64,000 bases of DNA from Limnothrix sp. FACHB-406 (GCF_014698235.1 NZ_JACJSP010000003.1:248001-312000); one strand, 5' to 3'. Counted from the stretch's first letter, positions 25,601 to 34,849 are shown. Notes: a model not told the origin generated them from the letters alone. Numbers and translations are program-made.

Positions 25601-27362
25601 CCGGCGCTGCCACCGGGGGCGGACTGGCCAAGGCACTCAACCGGGCGATCGCCGCCAACGCCGTGTTCACATCCGCGTTGGGATGATGTTCCACCAACTG
25701 CACCAGACTGCTGATTGCGTCGGTCACTTTTTCAGCGATGGTTTTGCTGTTGTCTGAGGCGATCGCAGCCAACACTGTCCCGATCGGCTCTGATTCTGGC
25801 TCTAGCTCTGGCGTTGGGGAAATTTCCGTTGACTCCGTGGGCGGCTCTGCGAGGTCGATCGGGTCGATCGCTGTTTCTCGATCAAAGTCCAGGCTCGCCC
25901 CGTCATCCCCCAATGCGTCAGGGGATTCCAGCAAATCTGCCGTTTCTTGTGCCGCATCTGCCAAGGGATCCAGCAGCTCGGAATCAGCCGCCAACTCGGC
26001 CACCAGTTCCGCCGCTTCATCAATGACTTGATCGATCATTTCGTCGATCATTTCATCAAGCGCGGCATCGCTGGCGAACTCATCAATCGGGTCTTCTGAG
26101 TCGATCGCCGGTTCCACCAAGGTTGGCAGCTCAGGCAAGGAGTCGATCGCCGGTTCCGGTTCTGGAGCTACGGCCTCGGAGCTGGGTTCCGCCATCCCTT
26201 CTTCTTCGATCGCGGCCCAGTCGGCTAACTCTGCTTCGGTGAGGGCCAAGGCATCCGGATCCAGGCTGAGGGTCTCCGGTTCTAGGTCGCTGGTTTCCTC
26301 TGAGGGCAACGAATCTAGGGCATCGATCGCCCCTAAATCCTGTTCATCCACCGCGAAATCGGGTTCCTCGGTTTCTGATGCGAGTTCTGGTGCTGGCTCT
26401 GGCTCTAGCGGTGACTCAACAATCGCCCGCTCTGGTTCTGTGATGGGTTCCGGCTCGGGTGGTGATTCGAGGATTTCCACCGGTTCAACGGCCGGCGCGA
26501 TCGACTCCGCAGCACTTAACTCCGCAGCACTCAACTCGGGAGCTGCCAACGGCGATGGAGCGATCGACCCCACAGCCGTGACCAGAGAAGCGGCGGCCTT
26601 TTCCAGGGTGCTGGCCAAACCCGTCAGGGCGGCCAGGGTGGCTTGCAGTTGGGCTGCTTCAGTGGGAATGGGCAACGGTGGCGTTGGTACTTCTTCCGGC
26701 GTGCTGACTTCCGGCGTGCTGACTTCCGGGGTGATCGGCTCTGGGGCGATCGGGTCTAAATCCGGTCGGTCAAGATCCGTTGCCGCTGACTGATTGCAGT
26801 CCTCGGTTACATCTTCGGTTGTGTCTTCTCCCACCTCGATCGCGGGTTCCGGATCGATCGCGGGTTCCGGTGGGGCCACCGCAACCCCATGACCATTTTG
26901 GGACTCTGGCCCAGCAACACCCGACAGGACAGCCAAGGGCGGATCGCTGATCAAGGCCGCCACCCCATTGGCCATGCTTTGCACCTGGGACTCCAAGAAG
27001 TTGACGATCGGGTCTGCTTCCTGATCGCCACTTTGGCCATAGGGCAAGGGCGGCAAGTCGATGTGATAGCACCATTTGGGCGATCGCTCATCCAGCGCTT
27101 GGCCGCCCACTTTCACCGATTGGATCACAGCCCGGTTCAATCCGGCCACGGCCAAATCCTCGATCGCCGGCTCAACGGTTTCCAAGGCCAAGCGGGCCGA
27201 AGGAGCTTGCTCACTGGCCAGCAGCAGATATAAACATCCCTCCTTCAAGGCCGCCTTCACGGTAATGGTCGGTTCCAGTCGATCGCGAATGAGCAGGGCG
27301 ATCGCCTGGGGATTGGCATCCAAAGCCTGCTGAATCAATGCGGTTTGCTGCTGTGCGTCCAT
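22692..27362 (-). CDS. Giant CheW-like adaptor with acidic low-complexity insert (PixI-like)
   Basis: At 1556 residues this is roughly ten times a normal CheW. Residues 1-105 form a small alpha/beta domain (ALIQQALDANPQAIALLIRD, GCLYLLLASEQAPS) seen at the start of various cyanobacterial proteins. Residues about 1390-1556 are a CheW domain (FLRFHLGFEDTALLPIDEVR, HMPESVLGVYNWRGEIIW, GLVVPQIED). Between them lie over 1,100 residues dominated by Glu, Asp, Ser, Pro, Leu and Ala, with SDELTGDEL-type repeats at about 715-825. Three hydrophobic helical modules are embedded near residues 541-580, 864-903 and 1124-1158, each with an L..(I/L)..L.....D.(R/N).A(L/I)..IA..L pattern. The frame is uninterrupted. 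Position between the PixG-like regulator and PixJ matches pixI/taxW1. The insert probably makes an extended acidic linker or scaffold, which is inference. Confidence 0.85.
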   Translation of the reverse strand: MDAQQQTALIQQALDANPQAIALLIRDRLEPTITVKAALKEGCLYLLLASEQAPSARLALETVEPAIEDLAVAGLNRAVIQSVKVGGQALDERSPKWCYHIDLPPLPYGQSGDQEADPIVNFLESQVQSMANGVAALISDPPLAVLSGVAGPESQNGHGVAVAPPEPAIDPEPAIEVGEDTTEDVTEDCNQSAATDLDRPDLDPIAPEPITPEVSTPEVSTPEEVPTPPLPIPTEAAQLQATLAALTGLASTLEKAAASLVTAVGSIAPSPLAAPELSAAELSAAESIAPAVEPVEILESPPEPEPITEPERAIVESPLEPEPAPELASETEEPDFAVDEQDLGAIDALDSLPSEETSDLEPETLSLDPDALALTEAELADWAAIEEEGMAEPSSEAVAPEPEPAIDSLPELPTLVEPAIDSEDPIDEFASDAALDEMIDEMIDQVIDEAAELVAELAADSELLDPLADAAQETADLLESPDALGDDGASLDFDRETAIDPIDLAEPPTESTEISPTPELEPESEPIGTVLAAIASDNSKTIAEKVTDAISSLVQLVEHHPNADVNTALAAIARLSALASPPPVAAPEPPPSDRSPEPSSEPSSEPLDEGEQAAIDSANLELPDPEFPNPELLDSTIVDPETQELTDPEPIDQDLSDLQLNLTESDELSDSTDLIDAQDSDQLITLDQLPESPEIAELTQEEADPIGELNDELTSDELDDQCSDELTGELNIELTGDVLSDEFGNELSDELTSDEFGDELSDELTGDELTSDELGDELSDESTGDELSDELTSDELSDESTVNELSDELDDELTSDEFGDELDDELSLLDQDPAGEDLTNPPASADPEIAQPGTAAAELIAEPTTISPREALSTIAQLTQLAEHRSDLDLNAAIATIARLAGFAPEPIAPPPEPPPAAAASTESTDPESAVISESAAIVDELAESAELAESADAESESLDWVEPEEAIDSSDLSDLSDDLSDLSDLADLSNLANLDSTAVEVTDPIESASPEVVADDLANELAEDDLAELTDLAEEVEPDDLSDLADLSDPIEPTNVDEDDLAELTDLAEEVESDDLDDPTDDLDDLSDDLANFTEFLEPVNSEPIEPLSDPIEPVQSPESTVVSDERSGLVNLVAQLLAESSDPRSALLALAESLGDGASAAPREPEPVPIAPAEPAESVPAAELAASTEPIAAAAPTEVVEATESHALTESTEAADSEALPEPLPVLADVLDLPEEPEPDPAEPLPELPELPELVESLPEAPAVIAFDAEPDLGPDLDQNDQPLGFFGDDDDEPSGFFGDEGFAALVDIANQALAADTAAEVPATPVAAVAFEPAPVRELVDESVRAPEPPLPVVEAAEPAPIAPSEPEPSAPLDPLTQWLQQGDGSAILNLPTRSAGSALSTDGQRFLRFHLGFEDTALLPIDEVREVLRIAATDILPVPHMPESVLGVYNWRGEIIWTIDLNQLVGFPAIAPDLTATSSAIAIVLECDGQNLGLVVPQIEDIEWHDSPNVQPPSAGLFPDRLLPFVQGYLSEASSMVLNPSAIARASAQQAG

Positions 27363-27962
27363 CGCCCACGTTCTCCCACATCCAAAAACCCAATTTTTAA
27401 TTGGCCGTCCTGGCCCGCCTCGGCTGACGCTTCAGCCGGAACCCGGCCATGGTGCAGGCCCCGGCCCATGAACAATCCATGGTTCAGTGTCCCGAACCCG
27501 ATTATTTCTCTCAATTCCAGGCCCCACGGGCCCAATGGCAACCCCAATCGCACACCCTGATCATTGCCGGACTGATGCCTAATCACTGGTTGATCAATTC
27601 AATTAGCTGGGATTGGTAGCTGGGATTGGCTTGATCATCGGTTGGGTCATTGCTTAGGACATCGGTTGGATCAGTAGTTTTAACTTGCCCCGATCGCCCC
27701 TGTTTGATATCGATCTCGCAGCTTTCAAATTGTCAATTTCCTGCAAGAATTGTGGTTTTTTGTTGATGAACCTCAAGCTGAACCTCAATCCCAATTCAGT
27801 GCAAATGAGACTCAATCGGCTTGATTTTTCATGGCTTACCGATCCATCTGTTACATCCGTCTGTCTCAACGGATGAACTTAAACCCCAATCCCCACATAG
27901 TCCCCACATACAATTCCCACATCCCGATCGAGCGTAGGTGGCAACCCCATACAATCCTTTCT
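27363..27962. other. 600-bp gene-free spacer in the phototaxis operon
   Basis: No convincing gene is present between the giant cheW-like gene and the PixG-like gene; short open frames here lack family features and ribosome binding sites. A run of similar 9-12-base units (CCCCACATA, CCCACATAC, CCCACATCC) lies at 27890-27925. The size leaves room for an internal promoter for the downstream three genes, but none can be named with confidence. Confidence 0.5.
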
Positions 27963-29453
27963 CTATTGTTTCGCCAAAACTCCAAATTCATAGCGATTGT
28001 TGAGCATTTCTTCACCGAGTAAGTATCGATTCAGGGGGCCGGCGTTGTTGGGTTGAATGCCAGCGGCGGGGGCCGGATGCCAGCCACCACCATTGCGCGG
28101 CGGTGTGGGGAGGGTGCCTGCGGTTGTTGGCGAGGGTTGTGGTCGTTGGGAATTGTCCTGGGGTGGCGGTTGCAATCGATCGGGCAAATATTGCTGAAGC
28201 AGCGCAGCCACCTTTTCCAGGCGCAGAGGCTTGGGCACAAACACCGAAGCCCCAACCAGCTTGGCCCGCACCCGGTCGATCGCCCCGCGATTACTGGTGA
28301 CAATCGCGATCAGCACATTGGCCAACAGGTTCACCCGTCGCAACTGGGTACAAAGCTCATAGCCATTCACAATCGGCATCACCAAATCCAGCAACACCAT
28401 ATCTGGTCGCTGCTCGATCGCCGCCGCCAAGGCCCTTGTCGCCTCCGTGATATGCACAAACCGACAACCCAAACGATGCACCACAGGGCGCAGCAGCTTG
28501 CCCACCATCGGATCATCGTCAATCAACATCACCAAGGGCTGTTCAGAGTTGGGGGCTTGGGTTGCTGGAGTGGGCTGGGGTGTTGGGGTCTGGGTCGCCG
28601 CCGGCCCACCCGATCGCCCTGGAGCAGTGGCGGCTCTGTCCCGGGGCGCTGCGGACTGTGGGGGCTTAACTGGCGCTGCTTGCGGCGTGAACAGCAAATT
28701 CAGCACCGTATCCGCCGGGCGATCGTCCAAGGGCAGAAAATCCAAGCCCCCACGCTCCACCAAGTGATGCAGCAGATGCACGACGATCGACATGGGCTGT
28801 TTCATCACCAGCGAGACATCCCAGGTCGATCGTTGACCATTCAGCAACGGAGCCAACGTTAAAAACGTCGATCGGTCATTTTGAGTTGTTGCGGACGGAG
28901 ACCAATCCAACTGGGCCAACTGCGGCGCGCGATCGGCCTGCTCTGGCGACAACCCCACCGACTCCCACCGTTGCAGCAACTTCACCACCGACTGCATCAC
29001 CGCCAACAGGGCCTCACTGCCGAGCAACTGTTGCGCCACCGCCCGCGTGTCCGGCAAAGCGGGCACATACTTATCCCAGTGAGACACCACCGTGGGATCA
29101 CTCGCCGCCGCAAACAGCACCTCCTGAGCCACCGACTCCAGCACCGAGTGCAACTGGGCCGGTGTGACTTGGCCCGCCAACAGCGCCGTCGCCAACCACC
29201 ACACCTCCCATAGGGGCCGTGCCGTTTCCGTCAGCGGAACCGGCTGCAAATTCACCCCCGATCGCTTCAGGGCCCGTTGCCAACGGCGAATCCGAAACTG
29301 CTCATCGATCGCCCACAACAAGCGACCCTGCAAAAAAATCAAGCGCCAGCGACTCGGCCCCCGCTCCAGCACCAACACCCCCGAAGCCCGTCGCTGCACC
29401 ACCGTCGCCAGCGTCCGCGACACCTTTGTCCATCCCGTTGCTGCTTCAGTCAT
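27963..29453 (-). CDS. pixG: PatA/PixG-type response regulator
   Basis: The start is the ATG at 29453 (MTEAATGWTKVSRTLATVVQ), giving 496 residues. The N-terminal half (about 1-265) is a PATAN/DUF4388-like region (RASGVLVLERGPSRWRLIFL, GRLLWAIDEQF) found in PatA, PixG and PilG proteins. After a Pro/Ala/Thr-rich linker, a receiver domain (about 305-430) has LIDDDPMVG, the phosphoacceptor D356 in MVLLDLVMP and the switch Lys in VPKPL. An unusual extra C-terminal tail of about 70 residues (Pro/Asn-rich, ending LNNRYEFGVLAKQ) follows. It is the first gene of the operon and the likely output regulator controlling type IV pilus-based movement. A separate PixH-like single-receiver gene, normally next, is absent. 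Confidence 0.85.
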   Translation of the reverse strand: MTEAATGWTKVSRTLATVVQRRASGVLVLERGPSRWRLIFLQGRLLWAIDEQFRIRRWQRALKRSGVNLQPVPLTETARPLWEVWWLATALLAGQVTPAQLHSVLESVAQEVLFAAASDPTVVSHWDKYVPALPDTRAVAQQLLGSEALLAVMQSVVKLLQRWESVGLSPEQADRAPQLAQLDWSPSATTQNDRSTFLTLAPLLNGQRSTWDVSLVMKQPMSIVVHLLHHLVERGGLDFLPLDDRPADTVLNLLFTPQAAPVKPPQSAAPRDRAATAPGRSGGPAATQTPTPQPTPATQAPNSEQPLVMLIDDDPMVGKLLRPVVHRLGCRFVHITEATRALAAAIEQRPDMVLLDLVMPIVNGYELCTQLRRVNLLANVLIAIVTSNRGAIDRVRAKLVGASVFVPKPLRLEKVAALLQQYLPDRLQPPPQDNSQRPQPSPTTAGTLPTPPRNGGGWHPAPAAGIQPNNAGPLNRYLLGEEMLNNRYEFGVLAKQ

Positions 29454-29474
29454 CGATGGACACTCCCAATCCAA

Positions 29475-30893
29475 CCCATTGACCCATTTGACCCATGGCT
29501 AATTGATCACGACGCTCCCGTCGTCCTCAAATAATCATTCGAGAATCATTCACCAGTCACCGATTCCTCAGACCATTCATCGATCCCATTCATCGATCGC
29601 TGGCCAATTCCTTGGCCCTGGACTCACACCCCCAATTCCACCCTGATCGTCCTTAATGCTCCCTTGCGAACCTTAATGACAGTCATGAAACCAACCTTCA
29701 ACCCAATGGCAACCGCTGCGCCAGTTTTGCCCAAAGACCTGAAGCTTTACGACAGGCCCCGCAAAATTGGCACAGTAGTTTGATCTTGGTCTTGAGTCAG
29801 TTTTCAGGGAATTTCTGCCGCTGTAAAACTGATTCCGTCTGGGCGATAGATTCCTGAGTGATGGTCAACTTTGCTCGCCAAATTGCTTGATTTTGCTAAT
29901 CAATGGCGATGAACCCAAAGCCGATGTGAATGTTATGTATTAATTGATACTCCAAGTTCACCTCCTACTGAACTGATTTGAGAACAGGTTGAGCAAGCTC
30001 AAACGTTGTCGTGGTCTACAAACAGTCGCCTAGCAGCAATCGGGAAATTTACCGAAGAAATGGCGAGAGTTAACCCAGAGATCATGAGGACATATTCAAT
30101 TATTAAATAATAACTTAATTGATTTCAAACGGTTATTAACTTTTCTTGATGATCGTGTTGGCTTCGGATCTGCTCTCTCGCGTCTTTCGCAGACTAAAAC
30201 CGCTCCTCAGAACAGTTTAGGACTTGCCGGCTAACATATGAATGATTGGTATTTTTAATCCACTGGTTGCTTGGATGTTTACCAGATCTGTCTTTAAGAA
30301 ATTTTAGATTTTTTTCATGTTTACAAAAATCACTCATGATCAAGCGATCGCTCGACCCACTCAGGGAATAATTCTCAAGAGATTAATCACCCAAAAGTAA
30401 TTGAATGATTTAGAAAAAATTCCCAAGAAATATTGATTCTATTAATTTTTTGCGCATTTAAACCCACCAACAAGTCAAGCTACCGCATAACTTGTTGCGC
30501 CTAATTAGCAAATCATGAATGGAACTTTATTCCATGCGATCGCAACTCTGGTCAGTTTAAGTTTTCACCAATGCTGCCAAGGTCTAAAACAATGACGAAA
30601 AGTGTTTTTTCAGAAAGCTGACCAAGCGTCAATTTTGACACTCTGGTCGCGACTGGGGCAGATTGACCAGCAAAATGCGGTCGATATGCTCAAAATTCCG
30701 CCAAAATGAGCCGATTGGCATTTTTCGATCATTCCCAGGTTTTTCTTTGCATCCTGCCACTTTATTCAACCTTCAAAGATTGGTCGGAAAGCGAAGGAAT
30801 TGTGGAGCAATGATGAAGGAGATCGCTAATTTTGGGTCATTTAGGGCATTTTGAATGAGACCCCAATTCAACTTCTCATCATTCAACTTCTCA
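29475..30893. other. 1.4-kb AT-richer region without recognisable genes
   Basis: This stretch has clearly lower GC and almost no HIP1 sites (one near 30344 and one at 30538) compared with its surroundings. Only short, featureless frames occur, the longest about 63 codons at 30663-30854, with no family match. It begins with short CATT-rich direct repeats (ATTCATCGATCCCATTCATCGATCGC at 29575-29600, shown here only as location) and ends with repeated CAACTTCTCATCA (30869-30896). The part next to 29475 should hold the promoter of the phototaxis operon. The rest may be decayed DNA or contain an undetected non-coding RNA. Confidence 0.5.
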
Positions 30894-32795
30894 TCAATCG
30901 GTGGCGGGGGCTGTGGCGGCAAGGATCCCATTAGCCACGGCATAGCCCCGGGGGGTGATCACCTTGCCGCTGTGGGTGAAGGTGCTGGCGTTGCCAATTA
31001 AAACGACGGTGAGCATATCAATCGCCTGTAAATCAACCGTAGCCAAGGTGGCAATGGTGATTTGTTCGTCGGGCCGGTGGAGCGATCGAGCCAGAACCAC
31101 GGGGGTTTCGGGCGATCGCTTGGCTCGCAAAATCTCGAAGGCCGTTTCAATTTGGGTTTGGCGCGTTTGCGATCGGGGGTTATACAACGCCACCACAAAG
31201 TCTCCGGCCGCCGCCGCCTGCAACCGCTGCACAATGACGGGCCAGGGCGTGAGCAAGTCCGACAGGGAAATGGCGCAAAAATCATGCATCAGGGGCGCAC
31301 CCACGCGGGCGGCGGCCGCTTGCAGGGCCGTGATGCCGGGCAACACTTCCACCTGTGGAGTCTGGCCGTCCCAATGGCGGGCCGCCAAACATTCCAACAC
31401 CAGCCCGGCCATGGCATAAATTCCACAGTCGCCGGAGGAAACCACAGCCACCCTTAGCCCCCGTTCCGCCAGGTCGATCGCCCGTTCAGCACGCTGCTTT
31501 TCGCGGGTGATGGGGCTGCCTTCAATGATTTGCCCCGGATGCAACAGGGGGCGCAGCAGGTCTAGGTAGAGTTGATAGCCAATGATTACGTCGCACTGGC
31601 TGAGGGCGGCGCGGGCGGCGGGGGTGAGCTGATCCAAGGAGCCGGGGCCCGTACCAATCAGCCACAGCTTGCCCAGGTGGGGGGTATATTCCCGATCGGC
31701 CCGGGCCAGGGCGATCGTGCAAGCGCCGGAGCCGCCGTTGGGGGCCCGAAACACCTGTTTTTCCCGGATCAGTTCGGCTCCGTCGGCCGCCAACCGGGCC
31801 GCCGCTTCCGCCACCGAGGGCGTGCCCACTTCTGAGCGCACCACCTCCGAAGGGTTGGGTACGGCGATCGGGGCTAGGGCGGCGGCGGTGAACCAACGGG
31901 CGGCCAGATCGAGCCGATCGACCAAAGCCAGCAAACCCACCTCATCCTGTTTCAGGTCGATCGAACCCATCCCGGCGATCGCCTCCGGAGCCAAATCCGC
32001 TTCCTCCAATACTTGGGCCAAGGCCGCTGCCATCTGACCTTCGGGGGTGTAACGCTCACAACCAATGCCAACCCAAAGGGTGCGCGGATGCCAGGCCACG
32101 GCGGGCAAGGGCAAGGGCGGCAAGGGGCGATCGCTAATCCAAACGATCGCCCGCAAATTGGGGGGCAACTCGTCCAAATCCACCAAGTCCGCTTCCGACA
32201 GGAGCACAAAGGGGTGAAACTCCGGCAACTCCTCAATCCACAGATTCCAGCCGCAGGTTTGCACCACGCCCACGGTCTCGAACCGGGCGATCGCGCTGGC
32301 CACCCCCAGCCAATCCCCTTGGCCCCGTCGCCAACCGTAGCGATCGCCCAACAGATCGATCGCCGGGAGCTGCTGCCCTTCGGCGGCACTGGTAATCACC
32401 GGCTCCACCGCCAACAGTCCCGCCACCTGCCGGGTCAAGGCATCAGCCCCGCCCAAATGTCCCCCACAAAGGCTGATCACATGGTGACCCGTTTCATCAA
32501 CCACCACCACGGCCGGATCGGTGCGTTTGTCTTGCAAATGGGGGGCGATCGCCCGCACCGTGGCCCCCACCGCCAACACAAAAATCAGCGGTTGCCCCGC
32601 CGCCCAGCGATCGGCCACCAGGGCCCGAAAGTCTTCGTAGGTGCGAAGGGCATTCTGGGAACCCGCCGCCGCACTGCCCCGGGCCGAATCCTTCGTCCAA
32701 ATCACGGAGCCGGGCAGTCCCGCTTGGATTTGTTGGGCCAACCGCAGACCGCGAGGCGTGGGCGCTAGGATGGCAACGGAAGGGCGATCGCTCAT
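30894..32795 (-). CDS. cbiG-cobJ: Fused cobalt-precorrin-5A hydrolase / precorrin-3B C17-methyltransferase
   Basis: This 633-residue bifunctional cobalamin-synthesis protein has two parts. The N-terminal part (1-365) is CbiG: CbiG-N (VAILAPTPRGLRLAQQI, VLAVGATVRAIAPHL, VDETGHHVISLCGGHLGGAD), a mid region, and CbiG-C (IAGMGSIDLKQDEVGLLAL, EVVRSEVGTPSVAEAAA). The C-terminal part (about 375-630) is CobJ/CbiH: LWLIGTGPGSLDQLTPAARA, VVSSGDCGIYAMAGLVLE, VEVLPGITALQAAAARVGAP and TVVLIGNAST, all methyltransferase SAM/substrate motifs. The fusion is common in cyanobacteria, which make pseudocobalamin. The two steps are ring contraction with C17 methylation and opening of the delta-lactone with loss of acetaldehyde. 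No B12 riboswitch was recognised in the 66-base divergent spacer upstream. Confidence 0.95.
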   Translation of the reverse strand: MSDRPSVAILAPTPRGLRLAQQIQAGLPGSVIWTKDSARGSAAAGSQNALRTYEDFRALVADRWAAGQPLIFVLAVGATVRAIAPHLQDKRTDPAVVVVDETGHHVISLCGGHLGGADALTRQVAGLLAVEPVITSAAEGQQLPAIDLLGDRYGWRRGQGDWLGVASAIARFETVGVVQTCGWNLWIEELPEFHPFVLLSEADLVDLDELPPNLRAIVWISDRPLPPLPLPAVAWHPRTLWVGIGCERYTPEGQMAAALAQVLEEADLAPEAIAGMGSIDLKQDEVGLLALVDRLDLAARWFTAAALAPIAVPNPSEVVRSEVGTPSVAEAAARLAADGAELIREKQVFRAPNGGSGACTIALARADREYTPHLGKLWLIGTGPGSLDQLTPAARAALSQCDVIIGYQLYLDLLRPLLHPGQIIEGSPITREKQRAERAIDLAERGLRVAVVSSGDCGIYAMAGLVLECLAARHWDGQTPQVEVLPGITALQAAAARVGAPLMHDFCAISLSDLLTPWPVIVQRLQAAAAGDFVVALYNPRSQTRQTQIETAFEILRAKRSPETPVVLARSLHRPDEQITIATLATVDLQAIDMLTVVLIGNASTFTHSGKVITPRGYAVANGILAATAPATD

Positions 32796-32861
32796 GGGTT
32801 GGGTGCCAGGAAGAGACAGGACTTTTCAGCTTACCGACTGAGGGGCGAGGGTGATTGAACT

Positions 32862-34832
32862 GTGAGTAAAAAAACTAGCACCTACGGATGGGTGGCCACG
32901 ATCGGCTGGGTGATGGTGGCGGGCTGTGCGGTTCAGGCGGAAGCCCCCCGATCGGATCAATCCTCCCGATCGGCTCAATCCTCACCCGAACAGCGATCGC
33001 CCAACCCCAGCCCGATCGCCACCAACGTCCCGATCGTCCCGCCCGACGGAACCAACCCTTGGCCCGCCGAGTGGGAAGCGGCCTACCAAGCTCGGGGACG
33101 GGCCCTCATTGCCCAATTTGCCAACCCCAAAACCTACGGCAATGGCTATTTTGAAAATGAGAAAAAGTCCTATCCCAAGGCCATGCTGGACTTTTTGGCG
33201 GGCAACCGCGATCGGGCGATCGCCTTCCTGCAAAAACCCGACCCGATCCCCAGCAGCACCGAACATACCCTTGGCATTGATTTCTATCCCGCCTTCACCC
33301 TGAAGGGGCAGGTGCGCAAATATTTTTATTTTGGGCAATTTCTCGATCCGGCCTATCGCGATCGGATGAAGCAGGGAGCCGCCCTCTGGACAAAGTTAGA
33401 TCCCCTGAAGCAGTTTTTCAGCACCCCGCAGCCCTTTTGGAATCGATCGCGCGATAACTGCATCACCTGGGTAGATTGCCGCAACACCGATAATTTGCGA
33501 TCGATGCGAGAAACGGCCGTTTATCTGTTTGCCATGGAAGCCGGCAACCGAGAAACCGCCGCCATTTACCGCGATCGCCTGCAAAGTTTCGCCCGCAATC
33601 TTTACAAAATTGGTCAGGGAGAATGGGACTCGGAAACCTACTGGGGCCACACGTTCACCGCCTGGCTGAATCTTTACGACTTTGCGCCGGAACCGGAAAT
33701 GCGGGCCACTGCCAAGGCCGCCCTGGATTGGTTAAGCATCACCGGAGCGTTGAAATATTGGCGCGGCGGCTTTGGGGGCCCCAGCAAACGCGACGCTAGC
33801 AAGGGAAATGCGCCCTTGACGGCTTTGGCGAGCAAACTACTGAATTTATATTTTGGGGAGGCGATCGCCCCGGATCCGGATCCCGACCCCGATGGTGTTC
33901 ATGCCCTCACCAGTGGTTACCGACCGCCGGCCGTGGCGGTGGCCCTGGCCCGCAAACGGTTCGATCACCCCCAAGAGGTGTTTGCGGGCAAACCCACCTA
34001 TGAACATTGGAAACCGGGCGCGCGCGATCGCCCCTTGTATTACGAAACGCTCTACTTTGGCCGCACCTTCCAATTGGGCAGCCTGGCCCAAGGGTCGATC
34101 GATGATGTAAACGGTTTTAAACTGCTAGCCACCCACCCCAGCCGGGGCGTGGATTACCTGCTGGCCGGTTCCGGGGTGAATCCCGAGAAAATTTCTACCC
34201 ACCACCAACCGGACACCCACGACGCGATCGGGCAGTTTGGGCCCCTGTTGGTGTGGCTGAATGACGGGCGGGCCCCGTTTCAGTGGAGTTTGCCCCAAGC
34301 GGCCGCCAGCGAAACGGCCCAAACCGCCGCCGGTCAGCCGGTTTTGTTTTGGCAGTTGGCCGAAACTTGGATTGCCATTTACCCGATCGGGCTGACGCTG
34401 CCCCAGGTAAACAACAGCGAAACGACCAAGCTACAAAAGCGCTATCCCACGGATCAACTGTGGGTAGCTCGCCCCGATCGACCTGCCGGAACCCTCACGG
34501 GCTGGGCCATGGAAGTTGGGGAACCGGGAACTAATCAGAATTTCGCTGCGTTTCGGGCGGCGGTGTTGGGGCGATCGCGCTGGGTTGTGAACCAAAACAC
34601 GGTCACTTTCACCGGTTCCCAAGGCGATCAACTGGCCGTGACCCAACGGGGGCCCGATCGCCCCGTTGTGAGACGCAACGGGGAAAAGCTCGATTGGGGC
34701 CAGTTTGCGGCCTATCGATCGCGCAACCCAGCCCGCCCCGATCGACCGCTGATCACCCAAGATTGGGAAGGGGGAACCCTCCGCGTGATCGTTGGTGAGC
34801 AAACCTGGACAGGCTCCGCTCCCGATCGCTAG
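32862..34832 (+). CDS. Lipoprotein of unknown function, all-helical core
   Basis: The GTG start at 32862 is chosen because it begins a short signal peptide ending in the lipobox VAGC (IGWVMVAGCAVQAEA; Cys at about residue 22). A Ser/Pro-rich linker follows to about residue 60. The mature 590-residue protein has a helix-rich middle (ETYWGHTFTAWLNLYDF, AKAALDWLSITGALKYWRGG, ALASKLLNLYFGEAI) reminiscent of (alpha/alpha)6-barrel enzymes such as heparinase/alginate-lyase-like proteins. A beta-rich C terminus (LAVTQRGPDRPVVRRNGEKL, DWEGGTLRVIVGEQTW) would also suit that architecture. No catalytic residues can be assigned. Location would be a membrane facing the periplasm. A polysaccharide-processing role is a weak inference. 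Confidence 0.75.
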   Translation: MSKKTSTYGWVATIGWVMVAGCAVQAEAPRSDQSSRSAQSSPEQRSPNPSPIATNVPIVPPDGTNPWPAEWEAAYQARGRALIAQFANPKTYGNGYFENEKKSYPKAMLDFLAGNRDRAIAFLQKPDPIPSSTEHTLGIDFYPAFTLKGQVRKYFYFGQFLDPAYRDRMKQGAALWTKLDPLKQFFSTPQPFWNRSRDNCITWVDCRNTDNLRSMRETAVYLFAMEAGNRETAAIYRDRLQSFARNLYKIGQGEWDSETYWGHTFTAWLNLYDFAPEPEMRATAKAALDWLSITGALKYWRGGFGGPSKRDASKGNAPLTALASKLLNLYFGEAIAPDPDPDPDGVHALTSGYRPPAVAVALARKRFDHPQEVFAGKPTYEHWKPGARDRPLYYETLYFGRTFQLGSLAQGSIDDVNGFKLLATHPSRGVDYLLAGSGVNPEKISTHHQPDTHDAIGQFGPLLVWLNDGRAPFQWSLPQAAASETAQTAAGQPVLFWQLAETWIAIYPIGLTLPQVNNSETTKLQKRYPTDQLWVARPDRPAGTLTGWAMEVGEPGTNQNFAAFRAAVLGRSRWVVNQNTVTFTGSQGDQLAVTQRGPDRPVVRRNGEKLDWGQFAAYRSRNPARPDRPLITQDWEGGTLRVIVGEQTWTGSAPDR

Positions 34833-34849
34833 ATCAAGCAATCGCGCAA

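Noticed and set aside
30663-30854. 63-codon open frame in the long gap
   Set aside because: No ribosome binding site, family motif or codon pattern; length is within chance.
32796-32861. Cobalamin riboswitch upstream of cbiG-cobJ
   Set aside because: The spacer is only 66 bases, too short for the aptamer, and no B12-box-like sequence was seen.
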